A DNA stretch of 40,565 nt, taken from contig JBEKFZ010000033.1 in assembly GCA_050013075.1 (NCBI GenBank), forward strand, positions 1 through 40,565. Reading direction: 5' to 3'. How positions within the stretch are numbered: the first letter of the stretch is position 1; the number at the start of each line of letters is the position of its first letter. This DNA is from JBEKIK01 sp050013075 (GTDB taxonomy: Bacteria > Planctomycetota > Planctomycetia > Pirellulales > Thermoguttaceae). The notes below the pieces were generated by a model. That model was given only the letters and a program-made list of their open reading frames with translations. It was not told the DNA's origin and made no database searches. The translations under genes and the position numbers were made by a program. Shown piece after piece: positions 1 to 8,360 of this stretch.

Positions 1-1
1 C

Positions 2-1798
2 GATTATTATCAACCCGAGGCATATATCCCCCAGCGCGACATCTATATCGAAAAAGACGCTTCGATCAACCAGCAGATCGATCGCCTGCGCCTGGCCGCC
101 ACCAGCGCGCTTGTAAGCCGCGGCGATGTAATCATTGTGGCCAGCGTGTCGTGTATTTACGGACTAGGATCGCCCGAGGATTATCGGGCAATGATGGTGG
201 GACTGGAAGTCGGGCAGAGCGTGGATCGCGACCAGGTGCTGGCCAAACTGGTCGATATCCAATACGAGCGGAACGATTTTGAATTTCAGCCCGGCAAATT
301 CCGCGTGCGGGGCGACTGCGTCGAGGTTTGGCCCACCTACGAGGAAACCGCCTTTCGCCTGGAGTTCTGGGGCGACGAAGTGGAACAACTCTCGATCATC
401 AATCCCATAAGCGGCGAAGTCGTCGAACGCTCCCAACGGATGTTTATCTACCCCTGCAAGCACTTCGTCATGCCCGAGGAGCGCATACAACAGGCCGTGG
501 ACGAAATCCGCAAGGAGTTAAAAGACCGCTTGGAACAGTTCAAGGACCAAGGCAAAATGCTCGAAGCCCATCGTCTTAGCGCGCGCACTCGTTACGACAT
601 CGAGATGTTGCAGGAGGTGGGGTATTGCCCGGGGATCGAAAACTACAGCCGCCCGCTTTCCGGGCGCCCGCCCGACTCGCCGCCCGACACCTTATTCAGT
701 TTCTTTCCCCATGATTTTATGCTGTTTGTCGACGAATCGCACGTAACGGTGCCGCAAATACGCGGGATGTACGCCGGCGATCATAACCGCAAGGTAACGC
801 TGGTCGAACACGGCTTCCGCCTACCCAGCGCATTGGATAACCGCCCGCTGCGGTTCGAGGAATGGGAGGCGAAATTCAAGCAGGCGATTTTCGTCTCGGC
901 CACGCCCGGGCCGTACGAGTTGGAAAAAACCGGCGGGCAAGTGGTCGAACAGGTAATCCGTCCCACCGGTCTTTTGGATCCGGAAATCGAAGTCGCCCCC
1001 GCCAGAACCCAGGTGCCGCATCTTTTGGAACAGATCCGCCGGCGCGCGGAAGCGGGCCAGCGCGTTTTGGTCACTACCTTGACCAAGCGCCTTGCCGAGG
1101 ACCTGGCGGCATATTTCAGCAAGCAAGACGTCCGCTGCAAATGGCTTCACAGCGATCTGGACGCCTTTGAACGGGTGGAATTGCTCCGCGATCTGAGGCA
1201 GGGATATTTCGACGTGCTGGTGGGAGTAAACCTGCTGCGCGAAGGTCTGGACCTTCCGGAAGTTTCATTGGTGGCCATCCTCGACGCCGATAAAGAAGGA
1301 TTCTTACGGAGCGAAACCTCGCTGATGCAGACCATCGGGCGCAGTGCCCGAAACGTCAACGCGAAAGTGATGCTTTATGCCGACAAGGTGACCGACTCGA
1401 TGCAACGGGCGATCGAGGAGACCCGCCGCCGCCGCGAGATGCAAAAAATTTACAATGCCGAGCACGGTATCACTCCGGAGACGATCCGCAAGGGCATCCG
1501 CGCAGGCATCGAGGCGGAGAGCGCCGCCCATGCCCGATCCAACGCCGCGGTGGGCCGTGCCGACGAGGCCCAATTTATAACAGAGGAATATCTGGACGAA
1601 CTGGAAGCCGAAATGATGGCCGCGGCCGAGGCCCTGGAATTTGAACGGGCAGCGGCGCTTCGCGATCGGATCATACAGTTACGCGAACAAATGGGCAAAT
1701 CCCTGGATCAGGCGGTGATCCGTCATGCCACGCGAGACGAGCGCGGCCGCCGCCGCAAAAAACATCCGCCCGGCGGCAAAATCCCCCGGCCTAAGTAA
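2..1798 (+). CDS. uvrB: Excinuclease ABC subunit UvrB (5' end outside window)
   Basis: UvrB is the damage-verification helicase of nucleotide excision repair: it is loaded on DNA by UvrA and recruits UvrC. The frame is open from base 2 and the first codons already match UvrB (DYYQPEAYIP), so the N-terminal Walker A region lies upstream. Visible are the SATPGPYELE segment, the helicase C-terminal part with GVNLLREGLDLPEVSL and the QTIGRSARN motif VI, and a C-terminal UVR domain (EALEFERAAALRDRI) that contacts UvrC. About 598 residues are present, against roughly 670 in E. coli UvrB. The tail is rich in Arg and Lys (GRRRKKHPPGGK). No start is visible; a GTG at 137 is internal. uvrC lies 36 kb downstream in the same orientation, not in an operon. 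The identification is secure. Confidence 0.97.
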   Translation, partial: DYYQPEAYIPQRDIYIEKDASINQQIDRLRLAATSALVSRGDVIIVASVSCIYGLGSPEDYRAMMVGLEVGQSVDRDQVLAKLVDIQYERNDFEFQPGKFRVRGDCVEVWPTYEETAFRLEFWGDEVEQLSIINPISGEVVERSQRMFIYPCKHFVMPEERIQQAVDEIRKELKDRLEQFKDQGKMLEAHRLSARTRYDIEMLQEVGYCPGIENYSRPLSGRPPDSPPDTLFSFFPHDFMLFVDESHVTVPQIRGMYAGDHNRKVTLVEHGFRLPSALDNRPLRFEEWEAKFKQAIFVSATPGPYELEKTGGQVVEQVIRPTGLLDPEIEVAPARTQVPHLLEQIRRRAEAGQRVLVTTLTKRLAEDLAAYFSKQDVRCKWLHSDLDAFERVELLRDLRQGYFDVLVGVNLLREGLDLPEVSLVAILDADKEGFLRSETSLMQTIGRSARNVNAKVMLYADKVTDSMQRAIEETRRRREMQKIYNAEHGITPETIRKGIRAGIEAESAAHARSNAAVGRADEAQFITEEYLDELEAEMMAAAEALEFERAAALRDRIIQLREQMGKSLDQAVIRHATRDERGRRRKKHPPGGKIPRPK

Positions 1799-2110
1799 TG
1801 GCGTTTTTTCTAATCGGAGCCGGGCCGTGTCGGGTGCGGAATTGCCAGGGCGACACGCCCTCGTTGTTGCACACAAGTCAAAAAACATCACGCCCGTTTA
1901 GAGTCCGTCTGCCTTTTGTGGAAAGCTGGGCAATTATATTGGAAAGCACGGAAAGGAAATGTTGCAATAACGTTATAATTATGGCAGAGTCAGCAGTGTG
2001 TTCCCAGGCGAAGCCTGGGAACAAGGAATGCAGTTCCGGGCCGACACGGCCCGGCTCTGATATGAAAAACGCGACATACATGACCTGAGATTCAATAAAC
2101 GGACGCCGCT
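1799..2110. repeat. Convergent intergenic region with two palindromes
   Basis: This spacer lies between the convergent uvrB and cardiolipin synthase genes. It holds a perfect hairpin at 2000-2022 (GTTCCCAGGC, loop GAA, GCCTGGGAAC) and a second at 2036-2054 (CCGGGCC, loop GACAC, GGCCCGG). A related CCGGGCCGTGTCGG stretch lies near 1821 in opposite orientation. The first hairpin resembles palindromes at 16797, 16888 and 21118, so it belongs to a dispersed family. No T-run follows either stem, so they are not clear intrinsic terminators. No convincing gene is seen. Confidence 0.6.
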
Positions 2111-3562
2111 TTATAGCAGCGGGCTGACTAATTTGGCCACGTTTTGGAAGAGTTTTTTGATCGCGGGGCGTTGGCGCCAGCGGTCGGCGGTAAGTTGGAA
2201 GGATTTTTCAATATATCGATTTTGTTGCGCCCGGAGTTGTTCGGCGACGTGGGGGCCGTAGAAGAGCAGGTTGATCTCGAAATTCAGGGCGAACGAGCGG
2301 ATGTCGAAATTGCTCGAGCCGATAAAGGCTATGGAATCGTCGATGCACATGGTTTTGGCATGTAATAGGCCCTCGTCATAAAGATAAAGGATCGCGCCCA
2401 TGTCCAACAAGTCGTCGAAATACGCCCTGGCGGCCGCGCCTACCAATTTGTGATCGACGCGTCGTGGCACGATCACTTCGACTTTTACTCCGCGCAAAAT
2501 GGCCGTTTGCATGGCCTGAAGAAAGGCCACGTCGGGCACGAAATACGGCGTGGTGATGGTTACGTGCCGCTCGGCCGAATGAATAGCGGCCACCACCATG
2601 CGCTGGTAGTTTTCGGTGGGATAACTGGGGCCGCTGGGCAGGGTTTGCACGGCGATTTCACCGCTTTCGCGCGGATCGGGAAAGAACTCCTCGCCGTCGA
2701 GGGCTTCATTGGTTTCGAAATACCAGTCGGAAATGAAAACCGCCTGTAGTTCCATGATGATCGGGCCGGTCAGCCGGACCATCAGGTCGTGCCAGGCCAG
2801 ATCTTTATGCCCGTATCCGGCATCGACGATGTTCTGTGAGCCGGTGTATCCCACCCGGCCGTCGATCACCGCCACCTTGCGGTGATTGCGCAGGTCGAGC
2901 CTTGCCATGCGCCGCCGGAACAGGCCCACCGGCAGGGCCTCGCGCAGGTCCACGCCCCTGGCGATCATCTCCTTGCCCAGGCGTTTAAAAAACGGGCGCG
3001 AACCCACGCCGTCGGCCAGCACGCGGCATTTCACGCCCCGGGCGATTGCTCGATAAAGGGCATCGGCCACGCGCCGGCCCGTGGAATCGTTGGCAAAGAT
3101 ATAAAACAATAAGTGGACGTGACGCTTAGCGCCGTCGATGTCGGCCACCAGCCGGCCGATGAACTCCTCCGTTTGGGCGATAAGCTCGACGTTGTTCCCG
3201 TCCAGAATGGGCATGTAACCCAAACGCTCGGCCAGTTTGACCGCCTCCATCGCCCGTGGGCCAAGTTTCGGGTGAGCAATATGAGGGAGGGCATCTAACC
3301 GCCGGTGTACGGTTTCCAATCGCTGGAGGATTTCGTTGTGTTCCCTGATGCGGCGTCTGGGCAGGCGGTGACTGCCGATCATCCAATAAAGAATCAACCC
3401 AGGCCAGGGGACGAAAAAGATCACCAGCAGCCATGCCATGGACGATTGCGGGACCCGGCGGCGGGGCACCACCAGCAGCATTACTACCCGAATCACCCAT
3501 TCGCTGAGGTAATACAGCAGAGTCCAGGAAAAGAAGTCGCCGCTTATCAATAAACGAAACAT
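2111..3562 (-). CDS. cls: Cardiolipin synthase (phospholipase D family)
   Basis: Predicted membrane enzyme that condenses two phosphatidylglycerol molecules into cardiolipin and glycerol. The 483-residue length fits bacterial ClsA-type synthases. The N-terminus has two hydrophobic segments (about residues 3-30 and 40-65), followed by two phospholipase D HKD motifs: NHRKVAVIDG with GSQN, and LHAKTMCIDD with GSSNFD. The ATG at 3562 is followed directly by the first membrane segment, as expected. The gene stands alone, convergent with uvrB. A related phosphatidyltransferase with other lipid substrates is possible, but the two membrane segments plus twin HKD motifs favour cardiolipin synthase. 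Confidence 0.93.
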   Translation of the reverse strand: MFRLLISGDFFSWTLLYYLSEWVIRVVMLLVVPRRRVPQSSMAWLLVIFFVPWPGLILYWMIGSHRLPRRRIREHNEILQRLETVHRRLDALPHIAHPKLGPRAMEAVKLAERLGYMPILDGNNVELIAQTEEFIGRLVADIDGAKRHVHLLFYIFANDSTGRRVADALYRAIARGVKCRVLADGVGSRPFFKRLGKEMIARGVDLREALPVGLFRRRMARLDLRNHRKVAVIDGRVGYTGSQNIVDAGYGHKDLAWHDLMVRLTGPIIMELQAVFISDWYFETNEALDGEEFFPDPRESGEIAVQTLPSGPSYPTENYQRMVVAAIHSAERHVTITTPYFVPDVAFLQAMQTAILRGVKVEVIVPRRVDHKLVGAAARAYFDDLLDMGAILYLYDEGLLHAKTMCIDDSIAFIGSSNFDIRSFALNFEINLLFYGPHVAEQLRAQQNRYIEKSFQLTADRWRQRPAIKKLFQNVAKLVSPLL

Positions 3563-3718
3563 ACGAACGATACTTGGTTTTTGGGGGGGTAATCTACATG
3601 CAACGGATAATTAATCACGCAAACGCGGAAGAGTGAAATCAGGAAATCAAGAGGCTTAAGCTCTATAAATATACCTCAATTTTTTGACCATCCCGAAAAG
3701 AAGAAATGCGTATAACCC

Positions 3719-4159
3719 TTATTCTTTTGCCCTTGTATCCTTTTTCTCCGGGCAATGAGTAGCCAAAAATTCCGTTGGAGTTTGAATGGCTATGTCGGTG
3801 CTTGGAAAATCTTTGGGATTACGAGTGATTAAGACTGTCGCGCCAACCCGAATAGCACTAAAGAATTGGATGGCATCTTCGAAATCTCTGATATCCGAGT
3901 CTATGGCTTGATTAGTGATTTGCCTGTCGAAGGGCACAAGATTGAAAATGTCTCGCAAGATGCCAATGGCTTTGCGTGCCGCCTTTTGCCCCTTCATTCG
4001 GCGCATAAGATAGAAGAGGTTCGAGAGGCTTATCGCCGATATGAAACCGGCAATCCGGCCCGTCTCGGCCAAGGTCCACACTTGAGCCGAATCGGCATAG
4101 AACGGTTCACGACGAGCCAGCACGTCTAACAGAACGTTAGCGTCGATGAAGATGTTCAT
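3719..4159 (-). CDS. PIN-domain toxin, VapC-like
   Basis: A 146-residue PIN-domain protein, predicted to be a Mg-dependent ribonuclease toxin. Acidic residues expected in the active site are visible: D6 in FIDANVLLD, D92 and D95 in RDFEDAIQ, and D117 in ITRNPKDF. The central SAISLSNLFYLMRR segment is typical of the PIN_3 subgroup. Its ATG overlaps the stop codon of the preceding antitoxin gene by 4 bases, the usual coupling of a toxin-antitoxin operon. The frame is intact, unlike the second PIN gene near 21.6 kb. Substrate RNA is unknown. Confidence 0.88.
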   Translation of the reverse strand: MNIFIDANVLLDVLARREPFYADSAQVWTLAETGRIAGFISAISLSNLFYLMRRMKGQKAARKAIGILRDIFNLVPFDRQITNQAIDSDIRDFEDAIQFFSAIRVGATVLITRNPKDFPSTDIAIQTPTEFLATHCPEKKDTRAKE

Positions 4160-4407
4160 TTGGCAATCTTATACTTTTCCATAAGAGCATCGGTAATAAG
4201 GTCTTTGTATTCCTTGCCCGGCCGAAGCTTAATCAAGCCGGTTAGTTTTCGCGTAAGCGGGCCAATCTTGGCCGGACGGGTGCACTGAGCGGCCATGGAC
4301 TCGACGAACTGGCTGAACATGGCCGAGACGCTGGTTTGGTTGGCCTCGGCGATTTGTTTAGCCTGCTGGACAACGGGCGCTTCGATACTCAGAGTCAGTT
4401 TATTCAT
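4156..4407 (-). CDS. Antitoxin of the VapBC-like pair (DUF6364-like)
   Basis: Small protein of 83 residues encoded just upstream of the PIN toxin and overlapping it. It begins MNKLTLSIEAPVVQQAKQIA, the pattern of DUF6364-type antitoxins in which an N-terminal beta strand and helix form a ribbon-helix-helix DNA-binding fold; the C-terminal half would neutralise the toxin. The ATG at 4407 was chosen because a strong AGGAGG lies 7 bases upstream (4415-4420); a TTG at 4413 would fall inside that spacing. It probably represses its own promoter, which carries a palindrome. Confidence 0.85.
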   Translation of the reverse strand: MNKLTLSIEAPVVQQAKQIAEANQTSVSAMFSQFVESMAAQCTRPAKIGPLTRKLTGLIKLRPGKEYKDLITDALMEKYKIAK

Positions 4408-4414
4408 GGCCAAT

Positions 4415-4468
4415 CCTCCTATACGTATTTATCTTATAAGATTATACGTATAAAACGTCGGAAGTCAA
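4415..4468 (-). promoter_or_regulatory. Promoter and palindromic operator of the toxin-antitoxin operon
   Basis: On the minus strand a TTGACT box (4463-4468) and a perfect TATAAT (4441-4446) are 16 bases apart. The -10 overlaps a nested palindrome: ATCTTATAAGAT (4431-4442) flanked by TATACGTA (4420-4427) and TATACGTATA (4444-4453). The AGGAGG ribosome site follows. This is the architecture expected of an autoregulated antitoxin operator; the regulatory role is inferred. Confidence 0.75.
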
Positions 4469-4624
4469 GCAGGATTTATTAGCCGTCCCACAAACCTGCT
4501 TTGCGACGGACGGCTATATCGATGCCAGATAGCAAATAAAAGAACCTTATATTACCCCTCATATGGTGGGGGCGACAGACGATCAGAAGGCGATTAAAAT
4601 TCATGCAAGAATTAGGAGAAACCA

Positions 4625-5068
4625 ATGAAACCGTGCAGAGAATGTCAGCAGGAGATTTCAGAGCAGGCCGTTTCGTGTCCGGGTTGCGGGGCGCCGTATC
4701 CGGCAAAAGAAAAATGGGACGGGTGGGGATACGAATACAAATCGCAAAGCACGTTATTCGGGGTGCCACTGGTGCATATTTCGTTCAAGTATCGGCCCAA
4801 TCGAACGCCGGTCGTGGCCAAGGGAATAATCGCCATCGGGCAGTTTGCCTGCGGCATAGTAACTATCTCCCAGTTCGGACTGGGAGTGATCTGCATCAGC
4901 CAGTTCGCGGTTGCGGCTTTTGCCGTGGCCCAAGTCGCTTTAGGCGGTTACGTATTGGCCCAATGCGGGATCGCCGATACGCTAATCGCCCAATTCGGCG
5001 TGTACTTTCACGAAGGCCGCGGGCAGTTCGTGAAGGGCTTTTTGGAATTGATCAAAATGTTAAAATAA
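4625..5068 (+). CDS. Zinc-ribbon protein with hydrophobic QFG-type repeats
   Basis: The function is not known. The 147-residue protein starts with a zinc ribbon using C4, C7, C18 and C21 (CRECQ...CPGCG). The rest, about residues 65-130, is a series of short repeats such as IAIGQFACG, ISQFGLG, ISQFAVA, VAQVALG and IAQFGV, with a period near 8-11 residues. They could form a stacked beta structure or membrane-associated sheets; neither is proven. The ATG is preceded by AGGAG with good spacing. It is followed 48 bases later by the rhamnose mutarotase gene on the same strand, which may be co-transcribed. Proteins combining a zinc ribbon with this repeat are known to me only as conserved hypotheticals. 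Confidence 0.8.
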   Translation: MKPCRECQQEISEQAVSCPGCGAPYPAKEKWDGWGYEYKSQSTLFGVPLVHISFKYRPNRTPVVAKGIIAIGQFACGIVTISQFGLGVICISQFAVAAFAVAQVALGGYVLAQCGIADTLIAQFGVYFHEGRGQFVKGFLELIKMLK

Positions 5069-5116
5069 TTATTGTTACTCGACCATTACGGCGTATAAGA
5101 ACAGGATGCAACGAAA

Positions 5117-5431
5117 ATGATACGCAAGGCTTTCATGATGCAGGTAAACCCGGACCGGCAAGAGGAATATCGCAAACGGCACAACCCGATCTGGCCGGAA
5201 CTGGAAGCGACTTTGAAATCGCACGGGGTGCACAATTACTCGATCTTCCTGGATCCCGAGTCAAGCCGGCTTTTTGCCTATGTCGAAATCGAGGATCAAT
5301 CCCGTTGGAATAGCATCGCGCGAACGGAGATCTGCCGGAAGTGGTGGGCGCACATGCGCGAAATCATGCCCTCGAACCCTGATAACAGTCCGGTGGCAAA
5401 AAACTTGCAAGAGGTGTTTCACATAGAATAG
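5117..5431 (+). CDS. rhaM: L-rhamnose mutarotase
   Basis: Cytoplasmic enzyme that interconverts the alpha and beta anomers of L-rhamnose, feeding rhamnose isomerase. The 104-residue length matches RhaM. Diagnostic residues are visible: the RHNPIWPEL segment with its catalytic-type His (H22), the YSIFLD and LFAYVE strands, and the KWWAHM motif (W76, W77, M80). It stands without other rha genes in the window; a rhamnosidase-like GH106 gene lies at 29.3 kb. The nearest upstream gene is an unrelated zinc-ribbon protein. Confidence 0.92.
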   Translation: MIRKAFMMQVNPDRQEEYRKRHNPIWPELEATLKSHGVHNYSIFLDPESSRLFAYVEIEDQSRWNSIARTEICRKWWAHMREIMPSNPDNSPVAKNLQEVFHIE

Positions 5432-5435
5432 ATTA

Positions 5436-5555
5436 GAAACGGGGACGCAGCTAGTATTTGCAAGCTCCAAGGAAAAATAAACAACAGTATAACCTGGCGA
5501 ACCGGCATTGGGGCGGTCTATTGGCGCGGCCATAAACTAGCTGCGTCCCCGTTTC
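5436..5555. repeat. 120-bp element with perfect 20-bp terminal inverted repeats
   Basis: The arms at 5436-5455 and 5536-5555 are exact 20-bp inverted complements (core GGGGACGCAGCT / AGCTGCGTCCCC) around an 80-bp AT-richer core with no open frame. Size and arms fit a MITE- or REP-like non-autonomous element. It sits between rhaM and hemL, and its right arm overlaps the hemL stop codon by two bases. Confidence 0.7.
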
Positions 5556-6858
5556 AAAAACTCAATGGCCTTTCTTGGGCAAATACTTCTTTTATGGCGG
5601 CGATGGTGGCGTCGATATCGGCCTCGGTGTGGGCGGTGGATAGGAAAAAGGCCTCGAACTGGCTGCAAGGCATATAGATTCCGCGTTCGATAAGGCCCCA
5701 AAAATACCGGGCGTAACGCTGGGTATCGCAGCGCGAGGCCGTGTTCCAATCGACCACCGGATCCGGGCTGAAAAACAGGGTCATCATAGCGCCGCACATA
5801 CCGATGGAAACGGGAATGCCCGCACCGGCGGCGGCATCTATCAATCCCTTGGCCAAACGTTCCGATAGACGTTGCAGTTGCGTGTATGGTTTGGTGTCGC
5901 GGAGGATTTTAAGCGTGGCGATGCCGGCTGCGGTGGCCAGGGGATTTCCGCTTAATGTTCCGGCTTGAAAAACTTTTCCGGCGGGCAGAATGTGGTCCAT
6001 GATATCGGCCCGGCCTCCGTAAGCGCCCATTGGCAGTCCGCCGCCGATGATTTTGCCCAGGGTGGTCAGGTCCGGTTTCACGCCCAAGAGCGATTGCGCC
6101 CCGCCGTAAGCCACGCGAAAGCCCGACATCACTTCGTCGAAGATCAACAATGCACCATGCCTGATGGTCAAATCGCGTAAAGTCGCCAAGAATTCCGGTT
6201 TCGCTGTCACGCAGCCCATGTTGCCTGCCACTGGTTCGACAATCACGCCGGCAATATTGGATCCATATTGTGAAAAAGCGGCTTCCAAACCGGGGACATT
6301 GTTATATTGAAGAATCAGGGTATCGCGGGTGGTCCCTTCGGTTACGCCGGGCGAGTCGGGCACGCCTAGTGTGGCTGCCGAACTGCCGGCCGCCACAAGC
6401 AGGCTATCCACATGCCCGTGATAATTCCCAGCGAATTTCAGGATCATCGCCCGCCCCGTATATCCCCGAGCCAGGCGGATTGCGCTCATCGTAGCCTCGG
6501 TGCCGGAGTTGACCAACCTGATCTTTTCCACTGAAGGCACTGCCGCGATAATCCGTTCGGCCAGTTCGCTTTCAGCCTCGGTGGGTGCGCCGAAACTAGT
6601 GCCCTTGCGCAGGGCGGTTTCCAAGGCCATGGTTACCAGGGGATGGGCGTGCCCGAGGATCATCGGGCCCCAGGAAAGCACGTAATCGAGATAACGATTG
6701 CCATCGATGTCGATTAAATATGCCCCTTCACCGCGGTCGAAAAAGATGGGTTCCCCGCCCACGCCGCCGAACGCCCGGGCAGGGCTGTTCACACCGCCCG
6801 GCATGAGTTGTTTCGCCCGGGCAAAGGCCAGACGGCTTTTTTCGCGTGACATGGACAT
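5554..6858 (-). CDS. hemL: Glutamate-1-semialdehyde 2,1-aminomutase
   Basis: PLP-dependent enzyme that converts glutamate-1-semialdehyde to 5-aminolevulinate in the C5 route of tetrapyrrole synthesis. The family signatures are clear: PGGVNSPARAFGG near the N-terminus, the NSGTEATMSAIRLARG substrate region, the FDEVMSGFRV PLP-binding stretch, and TTLGKIIGGGLPMGAYGG with the Schiff-base lysine (K269 from the chosen start). The open frame extends to 6912, but the extra 18 residues do not resemble the family; ATG at 6858 (or 6852) gives 434 residues, the usual length. No strong ribosome site is seen before either start. Confidence 0.95.
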   Translation of the reverse strand: MSMSREKSRLAFARAKQLMPGGVNSPARAFGGVGGEPIFFDRGEGAYLIDIDGNRYLDYVLSWGPMILGHAHPLVTMALETALRKGTSFGAPTEAESELAERIIAAVPSVEKIRLVNSGTEATMSAIRLARGYTGRAMILKFAGNYHGHVDSLLVAAGSSAATLGVPDSPGVTEGTTRDTLILQYNNVPGLEAAFSQYGSNIAGVIVEPVAGNMGCVTAKPEFLATLRDLTIRHGALLIFDEVMSGFRVAYGGAQSLLGVKPDLTTLGKIIGGGLPMGAYGGRADIMDHILPAGKVFQAGTLSGNPLATAAGIATLKILRDTKPYTQLQRLSERLAKGLIDAAAGAGIPVSIGMCGAMMTLFFSPDPVVDWNTASRCDTQRYARYFWGLIERGIYMPCSQFEAFFLSTAHTEADIDATIAAIKEVFAQERPLSF

Positions 6859-6913
6859 ATTTTTTAGGCATGTAATCCAAAGAGACCCATAATTATATAT
6901 ATCCGACGTCAAC

Positions 6914-6943
6914 TTGACAGGCAGTGGGTGACTGGCGTATCCT
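6914..6943 (+). promoter_or_regulatory. Sigma-70-like promoter for the DUF1573 gene
   Basis: A perfect TTGACA (6914-6919) is followed after 18 bases by TATCCT (6938-6943), which matches four of six consensus positions. It points at the DUF1573 gene at 7027, leaving a leader of about 75 bases. Predicted by eye only. Confidence 0.5.
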
Positions 6944-7026
6944 TTTTATTGGTGATATGGGCAGGTTACCGGGAAGTCTGGCAAATGCGTATCTTCTTAT
7001 ACAACAACGAGTAAGGATAGAACCAG

Positions 7027-8049
7027 ATGCGTATTCCTATTTTGGCGATATCACTTTCTATTTTGCTCGCCTTGGCGTCAAGTGGTAAGGGACAAGAACA
7101 GGATTGGGCAAAAGCGATGTTCAGCGAGACATCGCACGATTTTGGCGTGGTCGCCGCCGGGGCAAAGGTCGAATACAAATTCACCATCGAAAACATCTAC
7201 GAGGAAGACGCCCACGTTAGTTCGGTACAGTCGAGTTGCGGTTGCACTTCGGCCAAAATCGACAAACAATTCCTGAAGACATGGGAAAAAGCCGTAGTAA
7301 CGGCGGTCGTCAACACCGACACCCGGCAGTTTTACGGTCGCAAAGATACCACGATTACGGTCAAATTCGACCTTCCTTTTCCGGCCCTGGTCCAAGTCCA
7401 CATCCACGCGTATATTCGCAGAGATGTGGTTGTGCAGCCGGGTGTGGTGCAATTTGGGTCGGTCAACCAAGGCGCGGCGGTGAAGCAAAATGTATCGGTC
7501 AGTTATGCCGGGCGCGACGACTGGCGGATCGAACGGGTTGAAAGTTCCAACCCTTACTTGGAATGTCAAGCCACCGATACCTCCCGTGTGGGGGGGCTGG
7601 TGAAATACAATCTTTTGGTGACGCTCAAAGCCAATGCCCCAGCCGGTTATATCCAAGATCAACTTATTTTGGTGACTAACGATATCAACCCTAGATCGGC
7701 GCGGGTTCCAGTGCCGGTGGAAGGGGTAATCTCCCCGGCGCTTAGTGTACGGCCTTCGCCGCTGTTTATGGGAGTCATCGAGGCGGGGCAACCTGTAACA
7801 AAACCGCTGGTGATTCAAGGCAAGATGCCGTTCAGCATTACCGCAGTTCGCACGAGCGATCCCCGTTTCCGCTGCAAACCGCCCGATGGCGCCAAACCCG
7901 TCCAACTCCTGCCCGTCACTTTTGACGCCAAAGACGCTTCGGGCAAGATTACCGGCAAGATCCACATCGAAACCGATTATCCCAATGCAAAACCGCTGGA
8001 CGTGGATGTGAACGTCCAGGTGACGCCCAAAGCAGTGAATAGAGAATAG
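7027..8049 (+). CDS. Secreted DUF1573 domain protein
   Basis: A 340-residue exported protein. It starts with a signal peptide (MRIPILAISLSILLALASSGKG). Around residues 35-85 is the DUF1573 signature: HDFGVVAAGAKVEYKFTIEN followed by SSCGCTSAKI, an Ig-like beta-sandwich related to ASH/MSP domains. Two more Ig-like stretches seem to follow (VVQFGSVNQGAAVKQNVSV, PLFMGVIEAGQPVTKPLVI), so the protein may consist of three such domains. The role is unknown, probably structural or binding outside the inner membrane. AAGGA precedes the ATG at suitable spacing. An intrinsic terminator follows at 8125. Confidence 0.88.
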   Translation: MRIPILAISLSILLALASSGKGQEQDWAKAMFSETSHDFGVVAAGAKVEYKFTIENIYEEDAHVSSVQSSCGCTSAKIDKQFLKTWEKAVVTAVVNTDTRQFYGRKDTTITVKFDLPFPALVQVHIHAYIRRDVVVQPGVVQFGSVNQGAAVKQNVSVSYAGRDDWRIERVESSNPYLECQATDTSRVGGLVKYNLLVTLKANAPAGYIQDQLILVTNDINPRSARVPVPVEGVISPALSVRPSPLFMGVIEAGQPVTKPLVIQGKMPFSITAVRTSDPRFRCKPPDGAKPVQLLPVTFDAKDASGKITGKIHIETDYPNAKPLDVDVNVQVTPKAVNRE

Positions 8050-8124
8050 TGATCAGTGGATAGTGGTTTGTGAAGTTCATGTTTATTGAATATCAGATAA
8101 TAAATGTCGAATTAATTGTTTAGA

Positions 8125-8151
8125 CCGGGCGCTTGTGCCCGGAGTTTTTTT
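8125..8151 (+). terminator. Rho-independent terminator after the DUF1573 gene
   Basis: Six-bp stem CCGGGC (8125-8130) and GCCCGG (8137-8142) with a six-base loop, followed by a run of seven T at 8145-8151. It is oriented to end the transcript of the DUF1573 gene 75 bases upstream. Confidence 0.8.
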
Positions 8152-8273
8152 ACATTCCACGCGATATTATTTTCCTGACATTCAATAGCCGCGATCGGGC
8201 ACCATGCGGAGCATGGTCGGCATGGACTATTGGTCCCGACAAACGTGCGAATGGATATTATTCACTATGGAAC

Positions 8274-8317
8274 GAAAAAGGGCTTGCCAAGACCAGTTGA
8301 TGGTCTTGACAAGCCCT
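8274..8317 (-). terminator. Rho-independent terminator after the LamG PEP-CTERM gene
   Basis: Arms 8279-8295 and 8301-8317 form a 17-bp stem with one mismatch and a 5-base loop. On the minus strand the stem is followed directly by a T-run (8278-8274). It lies 44 bases past the stop of the leftward LamG gene, so it very likely ends that transcript. Confidence 0.85.
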
Positions 8318-8360
8318 GGTTTAAAATCCGTTTATTTTGCCGGGATTATCCGGTATTTAT

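Noticed and set aside
4603..5313. 236-codon frame overlapping the zinc-ribbon and rhaM genes
   Set aside because: It is a shifted frame over two recognisable proteins; composition is rich in Arg and Gly and has no homology.
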